Position numbers and translations under genes: made by a program
Notes under the pieces: generated by a model
What the model was told of the DNA's origin: nothing
Databases searched by the model: none
Seen by the model: the letters and a program-made list of their open reading frames with translations, nothing else
Assembly (NCBI GenBank): GCA_001464755.1
Contig: LNDR01000399.1
Coordinates: 1 to 39,432, forward strand
DNA: 39,432 bases
Reading direction: 5' to 3'
Source: Rhizobiales bacterium Ga0077524
Lineage (GTDB): Bacteria > Pseudomonadota > Alphaproteobacteria > Rhizobiales > Hyphomicrobiaceae
Part shown: positions 24,874 to 34,695 of the stretch, piece by piece
Layout of the letters: every line of letters starts with the position of its first letter
Numbering within the stretch: position 1 is the stretch's first letter

Positions 24874-27105
24874 TCAGCTTTTGTCTCGGAACCGCACGCG
24901 CGGAGGGAAACTTCCGGCCAGCGATTGGCCCCTGCCGGAAAGCGACGGGTTGGTCATGAAGTATGTGTGGGCGTTGAACGTCTCTTCCCCTGCGACAGGT
25001 TGGATTCGCTCGCAGCTCCCGTCGCCGAGAACCCGCCAGCTCTGCTGATTGTCCTTCAGGTTCGCTACCATGATCTGGTCGAGAATTTGCTCGTGAACCG
25101 TCGGGTTGAGGATCGGGACCATCGCCTCGACGCGACGGTCGAGGTTGCGCGGCATCATGTCGGCGGAGCTGATGTAGACGAGTGCGCGCCGATCGGGAAG
25201 TCCATAGCCGTTGCCGAAACAATAGATCCGGCCGTGCTCCAGAAAACGGCCGACAATACTCTTGACACGTATGTTCTCGGAAAGTCCAGGCAGCCCCGGC
25301 CTCAAGCAGCAGATGCCGCGAACCACGAGGTCGATCTGCACGCCTGCATTGCTCGCCGCATAGAGTGCCTCGATGATCTGGCCGTCGACGAGCGAATTCA
25401 TCTTACCCCAGATCGCGGCCGGCCGCCCCGCTTTCGCATGCGCAGCCTCTGCCGCGATATGCTCCAGCATCCGCTGGCGGATGCCGCGGGGGCTCGCGGC
25501 CAGCACCTCGAGCTCGGCCGGCTCCGCATAACCAGTCACGAAGTTGAAGATGCGCGTCGCATCGCGCGCGATCGCCGCGTTCGCCGTAAAGAACGACAGG
25601 TCGGTATAAACCCTGGCCGTTTGCGGGTGATAGTTGCCTGTGCCGATGTGGCAATAACTCACTACGCCTTCACCTTCGCGGCGCACCACGATGCCGAGCT
25701 TGGCGTGCGTCTTCAACTCGATGAAGCCATAGACCACGTGGACACCGGCACTCTCGAGGTCCTTAGCCCATCGGATATTGGCTTCCTCGTCGAACCGGGC
25801 CTTGAGTTCGACCACCGCCGTGACCGACTTGCCGAGATCAGCCGCGTCCTTCAGCGCCTTGACGATCGGGCTGTCCGTCGATGTCCGATAGAGCGTCCAC
25901 TTGATCGCCATCACGTCCGGGTCGAGCGCCGCCTGTCGTAGGAATTGGACGACGACGTCGAATGACTCGTATGGGTGGTGAACGACGATGTCTTTCGCAC
26001 CGATCGCCGCGAAGCAGTCGCCGTCGTACTCGCGTATCCGCTCGGGAAACCGGATATTGAAGGGTTTGAACAGCAAATTCGGCCGATCGGCTACAATGAG
26101 CTGGCTGAGGTCCGCCAGTCCCAGCAGCTGCTCCTTCAGGTAGACGTCCGCCTCCCTCACCTTGAGGTGCCCGGTGACGAACTCGCGCAACTCGCGCGCC
26201 GTCGACGCCTCGACCTGCAGCCGGATAACGGAGCCACGCTTGCGCCGCTTGAGCGCACTCTCGAAGAAGCGCACCAGATCCTCGGCTTCCTCTTCGACCT
26301 CGATGTCGCTGTCGCGCAGCACCCTGAACGCGCCCTGCCTTGCGACCCGGTACCCGGGAAAGAGGCGCCCGACGTAGTGCGCCACGAGTGTCTCGACCGG
26401 CAGGAACCGGATCGGCGCCACGGCGCCCGCGACCTCATCGCTCGCCGGGTCCCTCGGCAACCTGATGAAGCGCTTCAATTGAGCCGGAATAGGCATGATC
26501 GCATGCATCAGCCCGCCGGAGCCTTCCTGCTCCAGCTCGAGACCCAGCGTAAACCCCTTGTTCGGGATGAATGGGAAGGGGTGCACTGGATCGACCGCAA
26601 TCGGCGTCAGCACCGGAAAGATCTGATTGATGAAATAGTCGTCGAGCCAAGCCAGCTCGAAAGGTTCGAGGCGCGATGGCTCGATCACCTCGAGTCCTGT
26701 CTCGTCGAGAAGCCCCTTGAGTTCGATCCAAGCCGCCTGCTGCTTTCTCGAGAGTTCGGCGACGAAGCGGTTGATGGCGGCGAGCTGTTGCTCGGGCGTT
26801 AGCCCATCCTGGCTTACCGTCCGAACTTTCGCGAGCACCTGCCCGTGCAGGCCCGCGACACGCACCATGAAGAACTCGTCGAGGTTCGATGCCGAGATCG
26901 ACAGGAATCGCAGTCGCTCGAGCAGTGGATGCTTGGGGTTGCCCGCCTCCTCCAGCACACGCGCATTGAACTGCAACCACGACAGCTCACGGTTGTAGAA
27001 GCGGCTTGGCAGGCCGGAATCGACCCTTGGCGGGGGTAGAACCGCTTTCGGCTCCGGCTTTCGGCTGCCGGCCGGTTTCCGCGGTCGCCGTATGGACGTG
27101 GTCAA
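24874..27105 (-). CDS. ppk1: polyphosphate kinase 1
   Basis: A 743-residue polyphosphate kinase of the PPK1 family, which reversibly builds polyphosphate from ATP. Domains in order: N-terminal [19 protein letters not shown] (36-54), head domain, and the two C-terminal phospholipase-D-like catalytic domains. His467 in [12 protein letters not shown] matches the phosphorylated His of E. coli PPK, and a second His pair appears in [18 protein letters not shown] (His486, His493). The start is a TTG at 27103-27105 with GGGAG 6 nt upstream; the first in-frame ATG would remove the conserved N terminus, so the TTG is well supported. It forms an operon with ppx, implying control of phosphate stores. Confidence 0.93.
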   Translation of the reverse strand: MTTSIRRPRKPAGSRKPEPKAVLPPPRVDSGLPSRFYNRELSWLQFNARVLEEAGNPKHPLLERLRFLSISASNLDEFFMVRVAGLHGQVLAKVRTVSQDGLTPEQQLAAINRFVAELSRKQQAAWIELKGLLDETGLEVIEPSRLEPFELAWLDDYFINQIFPVLTPIAVDPVHPFPFIPNKGFTLGLELEQEGSGGLMHAIMPIPAQLKRFIRLPRDPASDEVAGAVAPIRFLPVETLVAHYVGRLFPGYRVARQGAFRVLRDSDIEVEEEAEDLVRFFESALKRRKRGSVIRLQVEASTARELREFVTGHLKVREADVYLKEQLLGLADLSQLIVADRPNLLFKPFNIRFPERIREYDGDCFAAIGAKDIVVHHPYESFDVVVQFLRQAALDPDVMAIKWTLYRTSTDSPIVKALKDAADLGKSVTAVVELKARFDEEANIRWAKDLESAGVHVVYGFIELKTHAKLGIVVRREGEGVVSYCHIGTGNYHPQTARVYTDLSFFTANAAIARDATRIFNFVTGYAEPAELEVLAASPRGIRQRMLEHIAAEAAHAKAGRPAAIWGKMNSLVDGQIIEALYAASNAGVQIDLVVRGICCLRPGLPGLSENIRVKSIVGRFLEHGRIYCFGNGYGLPDRRALVYISSADMMPRNLDRRVEAMVPILNPTVHEQILDQIMVANLKDNQQSWRVLGDGSCERIQPVAGEETFNAHTYFMTNPSLSGRGQSLAGSFPPRVRFRDKS

Positions 27106-27442
27106 GGCTCACTCCCAAAAGACTACAGGTACGAGCACTCCGGCTGTTCCGAGACGGCGCTCAAACCCTCGATCGCGAGCACAACATGCAAGGCAAGTGT
27201 GGCACAGTTGCGTAGGCGCGGACATGGGATCCGATCGTACAGCCTTCCAATTTCGATCAAGACTCCAGTCTAAGCGCCTGTTGCAAATGAGATCATGCGA
27301 TTCGACTTAACGACCGCTTTACGCCGGTCGTGCAAGCTGCGAAGGAACTCGCGGACCCGCATTGGACGTCAGGATTGCCCGAGCGCCGGTGCGCCGGCCA
27401 AGCGGCGTCCATGTGGTGTTGCTTCTCGACGATGGACAAAAG
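27106..27442. other. 337-nt gap between divergent ppk1 and M23 peptidase genes
   Basis: This stretch between two divergent starts must hold promoters for both directions. No convincing -35/-10 pair, operator, hairpin, RNA gene or conserved ORF was recognised; the open frames present look like chance. Confidence 0.4.
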
Positions 27443-28455
27443 ATGGTCGCTTTCGCATTTCGCTGGCGGCTCGCGCTGCATGCGACCCTGGCGACTTGGG
27501 TTGCATCAACGCCTCTTGCCGCCGAGACGGTTCGCCTTTCACTCCCAGTTCGGTGCGATGCCGGCCGAACGTGCTTTGTCCAGCACCACGTCGACGTCGA
27601 CCCGACGTCCGAGGTGCGCGACTTCGCCTGCGGGCGGGCGAGCTACGACGGACATGACGGCGTCGATTTCCGACTTCTTTCCGCCGCAGCGGCGCGATCC
27701 GGCGTGGATGTTCTTGCCGCCGCCGATGGCAGCGTTCTCCGCGTCAGGGACCAGATACCGGACGCCTTCGCCCGCGAGACGGGTCGCTCTACGGTCGCCA
27801 ACCGCGAGTGCGGGAACGGGCTCGTCGTCGCTCATCGAGACGGTCTGGAGACCCAGTACTGTCACCTGCTCCAGGGCAGCATCGTCGTCGCGCCGGGCCA
27901 ATCCGTTAAGCGGGGCGCCGTTCTCGGGAAGGTTGGCTACTCTGGCCTCGCCGACTTCGCCCACCTCCATTTCACGGTTCGCCGAGGCGGCCTCGTCCTC
28001 GACCCCTTCACTGGCTTGCCTGGGGGCAAGAACGCCGAGGCGGGCGGCGACCGGGTTCCCTTTGGCAGCCCGCCGCCGCGCGCCTCCTCGCCTATCGCCC
28101 AGCCGAGGTCATTCAAGCCGGGTTCGCAGCCGCAATCCCAAGCTGGGCCGCGCTCGAGCAGGATCACACTCGGGTTTCTCCCGTCACCGCTGAAAGCAGC
28201 GGGCTCGTGCTCTTCGCGCGGGTCATAAACCTGGCCGCAGGAGACCGCCTGCGCCTCGTCGTCGAGGGACCCGGCGGTTTCCGTGTCGATCACGTCACCC
28301 CACCCGTCGACCGGACCAAGGCGATCTATGTCGCTGGTGCCGGCAAGCGGCTCACGACGACGCGATGGCCACCGGGACGCTATCGCGGCACCGCCGAGAT
28401 CGAGCGCGCCGGTCGCGCCGTCGCCAAGGCCGAGGCTGAGCTCAATCTGCCCTGA
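27443..28455 (+). pseudogene. M23-family peptidase gene with a frameshift
   Basis: The 5' frame encodes a signal peptide (MVAFAFRWRLALHATLATWV, cleavage after PLAA) and a LytM/M23 zinc endopeptidase domain that cuts peptidoglycan peptides: zinc ligands in YDGHDGVDF (His, Asp) and AHLHFTV (HxH), with ECGNGLVVAHRDGLETQYCHL between. After DPFTG (about 28017) this frame turns into low-complexity residues and stops at 28228. The frame one base back reads GSLWQPAAARLLAYRPAEVI from about 28042 and runs with family-like sequence to 28455. A 1-nt loss (or 2-nt gain) between about 28017 and 28048 explains this; a run of five G lies at 28022-28026. The catalytic domain is intact, so a truncated enzyme could still work. 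The start at 27443 has a weak ribosome site. Confidence 0.72.
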
Positions 28456-28471
28456 TGGGGGGAAAGCCCGC

Positions 28472-29815
28472 CTACCGCATCACCACGCGATCCGCCACCT
28501 GCTCCTCGACCCATCGCGCGACGGCGAGCAACCGGCCCTCGTCGCGCCGTTGGCCGATCAGCTGCACGCCGCACGGCATGCCACCGATCGTCATCAAAGG
28601 CAGCGTTACACACGGCACCCCGAGATACGTCCACATGGCGTTGAACACCGCATTCCCTGTCGAGCCGAGCCCTTTGGGCGCCGGCCCGCACGACGGCAAC
28701 GTGATCAACGCCGAGAACTCCCCGAGCACACGCTCGACCGTCCCGTAGAGCACGTCGCGCGCCGCGAGCGATCGCACGTAGTCCCCGGCCGAAACCTTGG
28801 CAGCGTTCTTCAGCCGCTCGGTGAGATTGGGGCTCACGCCCTCCGGATTGCGCGCCAGCAGCGGACCGTAATAGCCCGAGTTCTCCGCAGCCATTATATT
28901 GGCTTGATGCTGAATGATGCCGTCGAGCGCAGGCATCTGAACCTCCTCGGCGCTGCGGCCGAGCTTCTTGACGATCGCCTCCAGCGCTTCGCGCGCCGCC
29001 GGCTCCGCCTGGTCCCATGCCGGCGACCGGAAGAACCCGAGCCGCGGCGTCCCCACACTTCCTGCCGCCAGCGTCGCCCCGACTGTCGGCCGCGCACGCT
29101 CGTAGCTCACGGCATCGCTCGGATCGTACTGTGACAGCGCGTCCGTGATCAGCGCCAGATCCGCGAGCGATCGTCCGTAGACGCCGACCGTGTCGAGCGT
29201 ATGCGATTGCAGCGTGACGCCGGTCCGCGAGACGAGCCCGAGCGTCGGCTTCATCGCATGCACGCCGCAGAACGACCCTGGCCGGATCACCGAGCCTCCC
29301 GTCTGCGTGCCGAGTGCCAACGGAAACATCCGCGCCGCCACACCAGCCGCCGAGCCGGAGGACGACCCACCCGGCGTATGGGCCGGATTGTGCGGATTCT
29401 TGGTCTTGTTCGGCGTCGTGTTGGCGAGCTCTGTCGTCACCGTCTTGCCGATGATCACAGCCCCGGCAGCGCGCAGCACGGCCACGCACGTCGCATCCTT
29501 CGAAGGCTGATAGCCCTTGAACAGCGCCGAGCCGTTCTGTGTCGGCATGTCGGCCGTATCGATGATGTCCTTGATGCCGACCGGCAACCCGTGCAGCGCG
29601 CCCGTGCCGTTTCCTGAAGCCCGTTGTTTGTCCAGGGCGCGCGCTTGTGCCAGCGCATGTGCCGGATCCAGATAGGCCCAGGCCTCGACCTCGCCATCGC
29701 GCTTGGCGATCTGGTCGAGGCAAGCCTGCGTGTAGGCCTCGGCCGTAAAGTCCCCCTGGACCATGCGGTCGCGGGCCTCGGTGGCGGTCAGCTCGAGCAT
29801 GGCGCTCTGTGACAT
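28472..29815 (-). CDS. amidase (amidase-signature family)
   Basis: A 447-residue amidase-signature hydrolase. The Ser-cisSer-Lys triad is visible: Lys82 in GLPVGIKDIIDT, cis-Ser151 in HTPGGSSSGSAAGVAA, and nucleophile Ser175 in GTQTGGSVIRPGSFCG. Such enzymes hydrolyse amides to acid and ammonia; the family includes GatA and many catabolic amidases. No gatB/gatC neighbours are present and the sequence looks like a stand-alone catabolic amidase, so the substrate is unassigned. ATG 29815 has GAGGAG 8 nt upstream. It converges with the frameshifted M23 gene (16 nt apart) and is divergent from the cupin gene. Confidence 0.9.
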   Translation of the reverse strand: MSQSAMLELTATEARDRMVQGDFTAEAYTQACLDQIAKRDGEVEAWAYLDPAHALAQARALDKQRASGNGTGALHGLPVGIKDIIDTADMPTQNGSALFKGYQPSKDATCVAVLRAAGAVIIGKTVTTELANTTPNKTKNPHNPAHTPGGSSSGSAAGVAARMFPLALGTQTGGSVIRPGSFCGVHAMKPTLGLVSRTGVTLQSHTLDTVGVYGRSLADLALITDALSQYDPSDAVSYERARPTVGATLAAGSVGTPRLGFFRSPAWDQAEPAAREALEAIVKKLGRSAEEVQMPALDGIIQHQANIMAAENSGYYGPLLARNPEGVSPNLTERLKNAAKVSAGDYVRSLAARDVLYGTVERVLGEFSALITLPSCGPAPKGLGSTGNAVFNAMWTYLGVPCVTLPLMTIGGMPCGVQLIGQRRDEGRLLAVARWVEEQVADRVVMR

Positions 29816-29955
29816 GGCAAAGTCTCCTCTCGGCGTTTCGTCGATTGAAGCACGATCTTCACCGCCATGTCAGCGAATAGCCTCTCGACAGACGCCCGAA
29901 CTCGCCTCACGCTGCCTTACTTGCGACCAGTCGGCCCAGCAGCACGGAGCGCGAA

Positions 29956-30285
29956 ATGGAAGTCCGCAATCGAGGCAGCTACGATCTGGAGAAGCGCGAA
30001 CTCGTCGCCGACGGCAAGGATCTACGTGTGCAAGTCTTGACCGTTGCCGCCGGCCAGCGCGTCCCCTGGCACAAGCATTCCGAGGTCACCGACAGCTTCG
30101 TGTGCCTGGAAGGCGTCACCGTCGTCGAGACGCGCCTGCCCAACCAGTCGGCCGTACTTGCTCCGGGAGAGCGCTTCGCGGTCGGCCCCGGCATAGCCCA
30201 CATGGTTCAGGGCCGCGACGGCAGTCGCTGCAAATTCATGATCATCCAGGGTGTCGGCGTCTACGACTTCATCCCGACCGAGTAG
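29956..30285 (+). CDS. small cupin-domain protein
   Basis: A 109-residue single-domain cupin. The first cupin motif includes VPWHKHSEVTDSFVCLEG (metal ligands His39, His41 and the later acidic residue) and the second GERFAVGPGIAHMVQG with its His. Small cupins bind a metal and act as isomerases, dioxygenases or sensors; nothing here decides which. ATG 29956 has GGAG about 7 nt upstream. Its last 17 nt overlap the end of the convergent FAD/Fe-S dehydrogenase gene, so both mRNAs share complementary 3' ends. Confidence 0.85.
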   Translation: MEVRNRGSYDLEKRELVADGKDLRVQVLTVAAGQRVPWHKHSEVTDSFVCLEGVTVVETRLPNQSAVLAPGERFAVGPGIAHMVQGRDGSRCKFMIIQGVGVYDFIPTE

Positions 30286-33200
30286 CGTCGTGCTCCCCGG
30301 CCCTGAGTGCATCCCTCAGCACCAAGGCCACATGCCGCGCCTGACGGCTCGTCCCGTCCGCGATCTGATGTCGGCACGAGAACCCGTCCGCCGCGACAAT
30401 GTCGCCGGCTTCCGCCTTGCGCACGGCCGGCAGCAGCGCCAGCTCGCCCATTGCCATCGAGACCGCGTGCGTTTCCGCCTGATACCCGAAGCTGCCTGCC
30501 ATGCCGCAGCAGCCGGAGTCGATCGTCTTCACGGTGAGCCCGTCCACCAGTCGCAATGCCTGCTCGACCGAGCCCGCAACGCCGAACGCCTTCTGATGGC
30601 AGTGCGTGTGAATGTGGACCGTGCTTTCCAGTCGACCGATCGATCCGGCTATTCGTCCCGCCTTGTGCTCGGCAACGAGCAGCTCCTCGAGCATCACGGC
30701 CTGGCCTGCCAGCCGCTCGGCCTCCGCACCGAGTCCCATCGCCAGCATCTCGTCGCGCAGTGTCAGGAGGCATGACGGCTCGATGCCCACGACAGCATGC
30801 CCTGCTTCGAGATGCGGTCGAACCGCCTCCAGGAGCCGGCGGGCTTCCGTTCGCGCCTCGTCCACCAGACCGGCAGCGAGAAATGTACGTCCGCAGCAGA
30901 CCGGCCGGCCACCGTCCTTGGCGGCGACCACGTCCACCCTGTAGCCAAGCCGCTCCAGAACCTCGACCGTCGCCTCCAGGTTCTCCGGCTCGAAGTTGCT
31001 GTTGAACGTGTCGGCCAGCAGCGCGACCTTTCTCGTCGGGTCGGAGCCGGACTGCGCGTCACCTCTCCCCTCGGGGAGAGGGTTAGGGTGAGGGGACCGA
31101 ATTCTGGCTGGGGCTGCAACCGTAGAGGGGTCGAACCCCCGCCGCTGCCACTCTGGCAGTTTGCGCTTGGCGGAGAAACCGGTCGCCCGCTCCATCACAC
31201 GGGCGAGCGCCGGCCAACGGTTGCGCAGGTTCATCAGCGGCGCCAACACGCGCGCCGTCCTCGCGTACCGCGGCAGATATGCGATGAGCTTGTCGCCGAG
31301 CGAAAGCCACCCGTGCCGGGCCTCGTTGCGCGCGGCCAGCACCTCGATCTTCATCTTCGCCATATCGACGCCGGTCGGGCACTCGCGCCGACATGCCTTG
31401 CACGATACGCAAAGCTTCAGCGCCTCGGCCACCGCTTCCGATGCCAGCGCGTCCGGCCCGAGTTGTCCCGAGATGGCGAGCCGCAGCGTGTTCGCCCTTC
31501 CGCGCGTCACATCGCGCTCGTCGCGCGTCACCCGGTAGCTCGGGCACATGGCGCCGCCCGAGAGCTTGCGGCATTCGCCGTTGTTGTTGCACATCTCGAC
31601 GGCGCCCTGGAAACCGCCAGCCGCTCCGGGCCAGGCCGACCAGTCGAACTCCGTCTCGATCCCCCGAACGCCATAGCCCGGTGCGAAGCGCAACAGCGAG
31701 CGATCGTCCATGCGTGGCGGGCGAACGATCTTGCCGGGATTCATAAGCCCCTTGGGGTCGAACCGATCCTTTACCGCCTCGAAGAGCGCGACCGTCCTGC
31801 GCCCATACATGCTCTCGTGGAACTCGGAGCGCACCAGCCCGTCGCCATGCTCGCCCGAGTGCGCGCCCTTGTACTCGCGCACCATCTCGAATGCCGCCTC
31901 GGCGATGGCGCGCATCGTCTTGACGTCGTGCTCGAGCTTCAGGTTGAGCACCGGCCGCACGTGCAGACAACCGACCGAGGCGTGCGCGTACCAAGTGCCC
32001 GTTGTGCCGTGCTTCTCGAACACGGCCGTCAGTCGCTCCGTATAATCGGCGAGATGCTCGAGCGGCACCGCGCAATCCTCGATGAACGAGACGGGTTTTC
32101 CCTCGCTCTTCATGCTCATCATGATGTTGAGGCCGGCCGCCCTGACCTCCCACACCGCCCGCTGCTCAGTCGCATCCGCGATCTTCACCACCGCTTTCGG
32201 GTGCCCGAGATCACCCATCAGCTCCTCGAGCCGTGCGACCCGCCGCAGATTCTCGGCCTGATCGTCTTCGGCGAACTCCACCAGCAGCAGCGCATTCGGC
32301 TTGCCGCGCACGTGGCGCTCCATGACTGGCCGGAACATCGCGATGTCGCGCGCCAGCTCGATCAGCGTCCGGTCCACCAGCTCGACGGCCACCGGCCCGA
32401 GCTTGACGATATGCTGCGCGGCCTCCATCGCCTTGCGGAACGTCGCGAAATGGCAGATGCCGAGCGCCTTGTTCTTCGGTTGCGGCGAGAGCTTCAGGCG
32501 AACCCGCTCCGACAGCGCCAGCGTCCCCTCGGAGCCGCAGAGGATCGTTGCCAGGTTGCGCGGCTTGTCCGTCGGCCCGCCGGTTGCGAAGTGGGCAACT
32601 GAAGGCGAAGGCAAAAGCCCGTCGATGAGGTAGCCACCGACGCGCCGCGACACCTCGGGAAACGCCTGCCGGATGTGCTCGGCATCGCGCTCGCCGAGCC
32701 GCAGCAGATCGCGAAACAGGTCGCGCGCCGCGTCCGGCGCGTTGATCGTCTCGAAGTCCGCCGCCACCTCGCCGAAATGCGCCTTGGTTCCGTCCGCCAG
32801 CATCGCATCGATGGCCAGCACGTTGTCGCGCATGATGCCGTAGCGGATCGAGCGGGTACCGCACGAGTTGTTGCCCGTCATGCCGCCGATGGTCGCCCGG
32901 CTCGATGTCGACACGTCGACCGGAAACCAGAGGCCCGTCGACTTCAGCTGGCGGTTGAGTTCGTCGAGAACGATGCCCGGCTCGACCAGGCAGGTTCCGG
33001 CCTCCGCGTCGGTCTCGAGCAGCCGGTTGACGTGCTTGGAGTAGTCGATCACCAGCGCCCGCCCCACCGTCTGGCCCGACTGCGAGGTCCCACCGCCGCG
33101 CGGCAAAAGCGGAACGCCTGCCTCCCGCGCGATCAGGTGTACCGCCTCGACATCGGCGAGGGTTCGCGGCACCACCACTCCGATCGGCTGGATCTGATAG

Positions 33201-33316
33201 ATCGACGCATCCGTCGCATACCGCCCCCGGCTCGCCGCATCGAACAGCACGTCGCCCTCGATCTCGCGCTTCAGACGGTCAGCGAGTGCGTGGTGAGGGG
33301 GCACGTGGACGTTCAT
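30269..33316 (-). CDS. FAD-binding and (Fe-S)-binding 2-hydroxyacid dehydrogenase (GlcD-GlcF-type fusion)
   Basis: A 1015-residue flavoprotein that fuses a D-lactate/glycolate dehydrogenase-type FAD half with an Fe-S/CCG half. The FAD motif is PLLPRGGGTSQSGQ (70-82) with GGMTGNNSCGTRSIRYG; the FAD C-terminal domain ends near 530. Fe-S ligands are Cys576, Cys582 and Cys591, and Cys636, Cys639, Cys642 and Cys646 (CVSCKACRRECP); two CCG motifs lie at 807-809 and 936-938. It likely oxidises a D-2-hydroxyacid and passes electrons to quinone. The linker 739-753 (RSPHPNPLPEGRGD) is encoded by a palindromic repeat and is foreign to the family. The divergent serine-glyoxylate aminotransferase gene suggests glycolate as substrate (inference). 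The ribosome site at ATG 33316 is weak. Confidence 0.88.
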   Translation of the reverse strand: MNVHVPPHHALADRLKREIEGDVLFDAASRGRYATDASIYQIQPIGVVVPRTLADVEAVHLIAREAGVPLLPRGGGTSQSGQTVGRALVIDYSKHVNRLLETDAEAGTCLVEPGIVLDELNRQLKSTGLWFPVDVSTSSRATIGGMTGNNSCGTRSIRYGIMRDNVLAIDAMLADGTKAHFGEVAADFETINAPDAARDLFRDLLRLGERDAEHIRQAFPEVSRRVGGYLIDGLLPSPSVAHFATGGPTDKPRNLATILCGSEGTLALSERVRLKLSPQPKNKALGICHFATFRKAMEAAQHIVKLGPVAVELVDRTLIELARDIAMFRPVMERHVRGKPNALLLVEFAEDDQAENLRRVARLEELMGDLGHPKAVVKIADATEQRAVWEVRAAGLNIMMSMKSEGKPVSFIEDCAVPLEHLADYTERLTAVFEKHGTTGTWYAHASVGCLHVRPVLNLKLEHDVKTMRAIAEAAFEMVREYKGAHSGEHGDGLVRSEFHESMYGRRTVALFEAVKDRFDPKGLMNPGKIVRPPRMDDRSLLRFAPGYGVRGIETEFDWSAWPGAAGGFQGAVEMCNNNGECRKLSGGAMCPSYRVTRDERDVTRGRANTLRLAISGQLGPDALASEAVAEALKLCVSCKACRRECPTGVDMAKMKIEVLAARNEARHGWLSLGDKLIAYLPRYARTARVLAPLMNLRNRWPALARVMERATGFSAKRKLPEWQRRGFDPSTVAAPARIRSPHPNPLPEGRGDAQSGSDPTRKVALLADTFNSNFEPENLEATVEVLERLGYRVDVVAAKDGGRPVCCGRTFLAAGLVDEARTEARRLLEAVRPHLEAGHAVVGIEPSCLLTLRDEMLAMGLGAEAERLAGQAVMLEELLVAEHKAGRIAGSIGRLESTVHIHTHCHQKAFGVAGSVEQALRLVDGLTVKTIDSGCCGMAGSFGYQAETHAVSMAMGELALLPAVRKAEAGDIVAADGFSCRHQIADGTSRQARHVALVLRDALRAGEHDATRSG
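31062..31095. repeat. palindromic repeat element inside a coding sequence
   Basis: CCTCTCCCC (31062-31070) and GGGGAGAGG (31073-31081) form a perfect 9-bp inverted repeat with a 2-nt loop, followed by GTTAGGGTGAGGGG. This matches the dispersed palindrome that is usually extragenic in high-GC proteobacteria and is often mis-translated as PHPNPLPEGRG. Here it is in frame with the dehydrogenase gene and read as SPHPNPLPEGRGD. No second copy was noticed in the window. Confidence 0.75.
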
Positions 33317-33425
33317 GGATGGGCTTTCGCGGCGGAATTGCTTGACGGGCCTCGGGGGCGGAACCTATCGCTGGCATAGGCGGCCACGAGGCTGCAAGCC
33401 TTTACCATTCCGAGGATAGCGCCCC

Positions 33426-34619
33426 ATGTCCAACGAGCCGCGCCGCGCCGGTCGTCATTTCCTGCAAATCCCGGGCCCATCGCCCGTGCCGGATCGCATT
33501 CTGCGCGCCATGGACATGCCCGTTCTCGACCACCGCGGCCCCGAATTCGGCAAGCTCGGCCTCAAGGTGCTTTCCGGGATCAAGACGATCTTCAAGACCA
33601 AGGGCCCGGTGATCATCTTCCCGGCCTCGGGCACTGGCGCCTGGGAGGCAGCCCTCGTCAACACACTGTCCGCTGGCGACACGGTGCTGATGTACGAGAC
33701 CGGTCACTTCGCCTCGCTGTGGAAGAGCCTTGCGACGAAGCTCGGCCTGAAACCCGAGTTCATCGAGAGCGACTGGCGTGCCGGCGCCGATCCGACCCGC
33801 ATCGAGGCGCGCCTCAAGGCCGACACGGCGCGCACCATCAAGGCCGTTTGCGTCGTCCACAACGAGACGTCCTCCGGCTCGCTGACCCGCATCGACGAGA
33901 TCCGCAAGGCGATCGATGCCGCAGGCCATCCTGCCCTGCTGATGGTCGACACCATCTCCTCGCTTGGCTCCGCCGACTACCGCCACGACGAGTGGGGCGT
34001 CGACGTCACCGTCGGCGGCTCGCAGAAGGGCCTGATGCTGCCGCCCGGCCTCTCGTTCAACGCCGTCTCGGACAAGGCGCTCGCCGCTTCCAAGGACGCC
34101 AAGCTGCCGCGCAGCTTCTGGGCCTGGGACGAGATGATCGCCAACAACAAGAGCGGCTACTTCCCCTATACGCCCGCAACCAACATGCTCTATGCCCTCG
34201 CGGCCGCGATCGACATGCTTCACGAGGAAGGCCTCGACAACGTCTTCGCGCGCCACCAGCGCCACGCCGAGGCGACCCGGCGATCAGTTGCCGCGTGGGG
34301 GCTCGAGAATCTCTGCAAGGAGCCACGCCATTACTCGCCCGTGCTGACCGCCGTGGTCATGCCCGATGGCCACAACGCCGACCAACTCAGGAAGACCATT
34401 CTCGAGCACTTCGATCTGTCGCTCGGCACCGGTCTCTCGAAAGTCGCTGGCAAGGTGTTCCGCATCGGACACCTCGGCGACACGAACGACCTGACCATTC
34501 TCGGCACGCTGGCCGGAGTCGAGATGGGGCTCGGGCTCGCCAAGGTGCCGCACAAGCCGGGCGGGGTGCCGGTCGCCATGCAATACCTCGCCGAGACAGC
34601 GCGTCCGTTCCCCGGCTAG
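33426..34619 (+). CDS. sgaA: serine-glyoxylate aminotransferase
   Basis: A 397-residue class V PLP aminotransferase of the serine-glyoxylate/alanine-glyoxylate group, making hydroxypyruvate and glycine from serine and glyoxylate in the serine cycle of methylotrophs or in glyoxylate recycling. It opens with HFLQIPGPSPVPDRILRAM, binds PLP through FPASGTGAWEAAL (about 65-77) and VDTISSLGS, and carries the Schiff-base lysine Lys201 in VGGSQKGLMLPPGL. The C-terminal KVFRIGHLGDTNDL is typical. ATG 33426 follows GAGGA by about 10 nt. It is divergent from the FAD/Fe-S dehydrogenase (109 nt between starts), which could feed it glyoxylate. Other serine-cycle genes are not in view. Confidence 0.88.
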   Translation: MSNEPRRAGRHFLQIPGPSPVPDRILRAMDMPVLDHRGPEFGKLGLKVLSGIKTIFKTKGPVIIFPASGTGAWEAALVNTLSAGDTVLMYETGHFASLWKSLATKLGLKPEFIESDWRAGADPTRIEARLKADTARTIKAVCVVHNETSSGSLTRIDEIRKAIDAAGHPALLMVDTISSLGSADYRHDEWGVDVTVGGSQKGLMLPPGLSFNAVSDKALAASKDAKLPRSFWAWDEMIANNKSGYFPYTPATNMLYALAAAIDMLHEEGLDNVFARHQRHAEATRRSVAAWGLENLCKEPRHYSPVLTAVVMPDGHNADQLRKTILEHFDLSLGTGLSKVAGKVFRIGHLGDTNDLTILGTLAGVEMGLGLAKVPHKPGGVPVAMQYLAETARPFPG

Positions 34620-34695
34620 GACTGGATAGAGGTTGCGGTTGGCGTTTGACTAAACCTGATGTGACGGATCGCCAAATCCTGACACGGGTTCCGAG

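Noticed and set aside
24055-25941. Long plus-strand open frame opposite ppx and ppk
   Set aside because: It crosses two confident genes on the other strand, has no recognisable domain, and reflects GC-rich codon bias.
28022-28026. Run of five G as a programmed frameshift site in the M23 gene
   Set aside because: No stimulatory structure or typical slippery heptamer was seen, and the exact shift point cannot be fixed, so only an indel is claimed.
31127-31140. A sequence resembling a tRNA T-arm (GGGGTCGAACCCCC)
   Set aside because: It lies inside the dehydrogenase coding frame and no acceptor, D or anticodon arms can be folded around it.
30797-32602. Long plus-strand open frame opposite the FAD/Fe-S dehydrogenase
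   Set aside because: It is a composition shadow of the real gene; no motif or ribosome site supports it.
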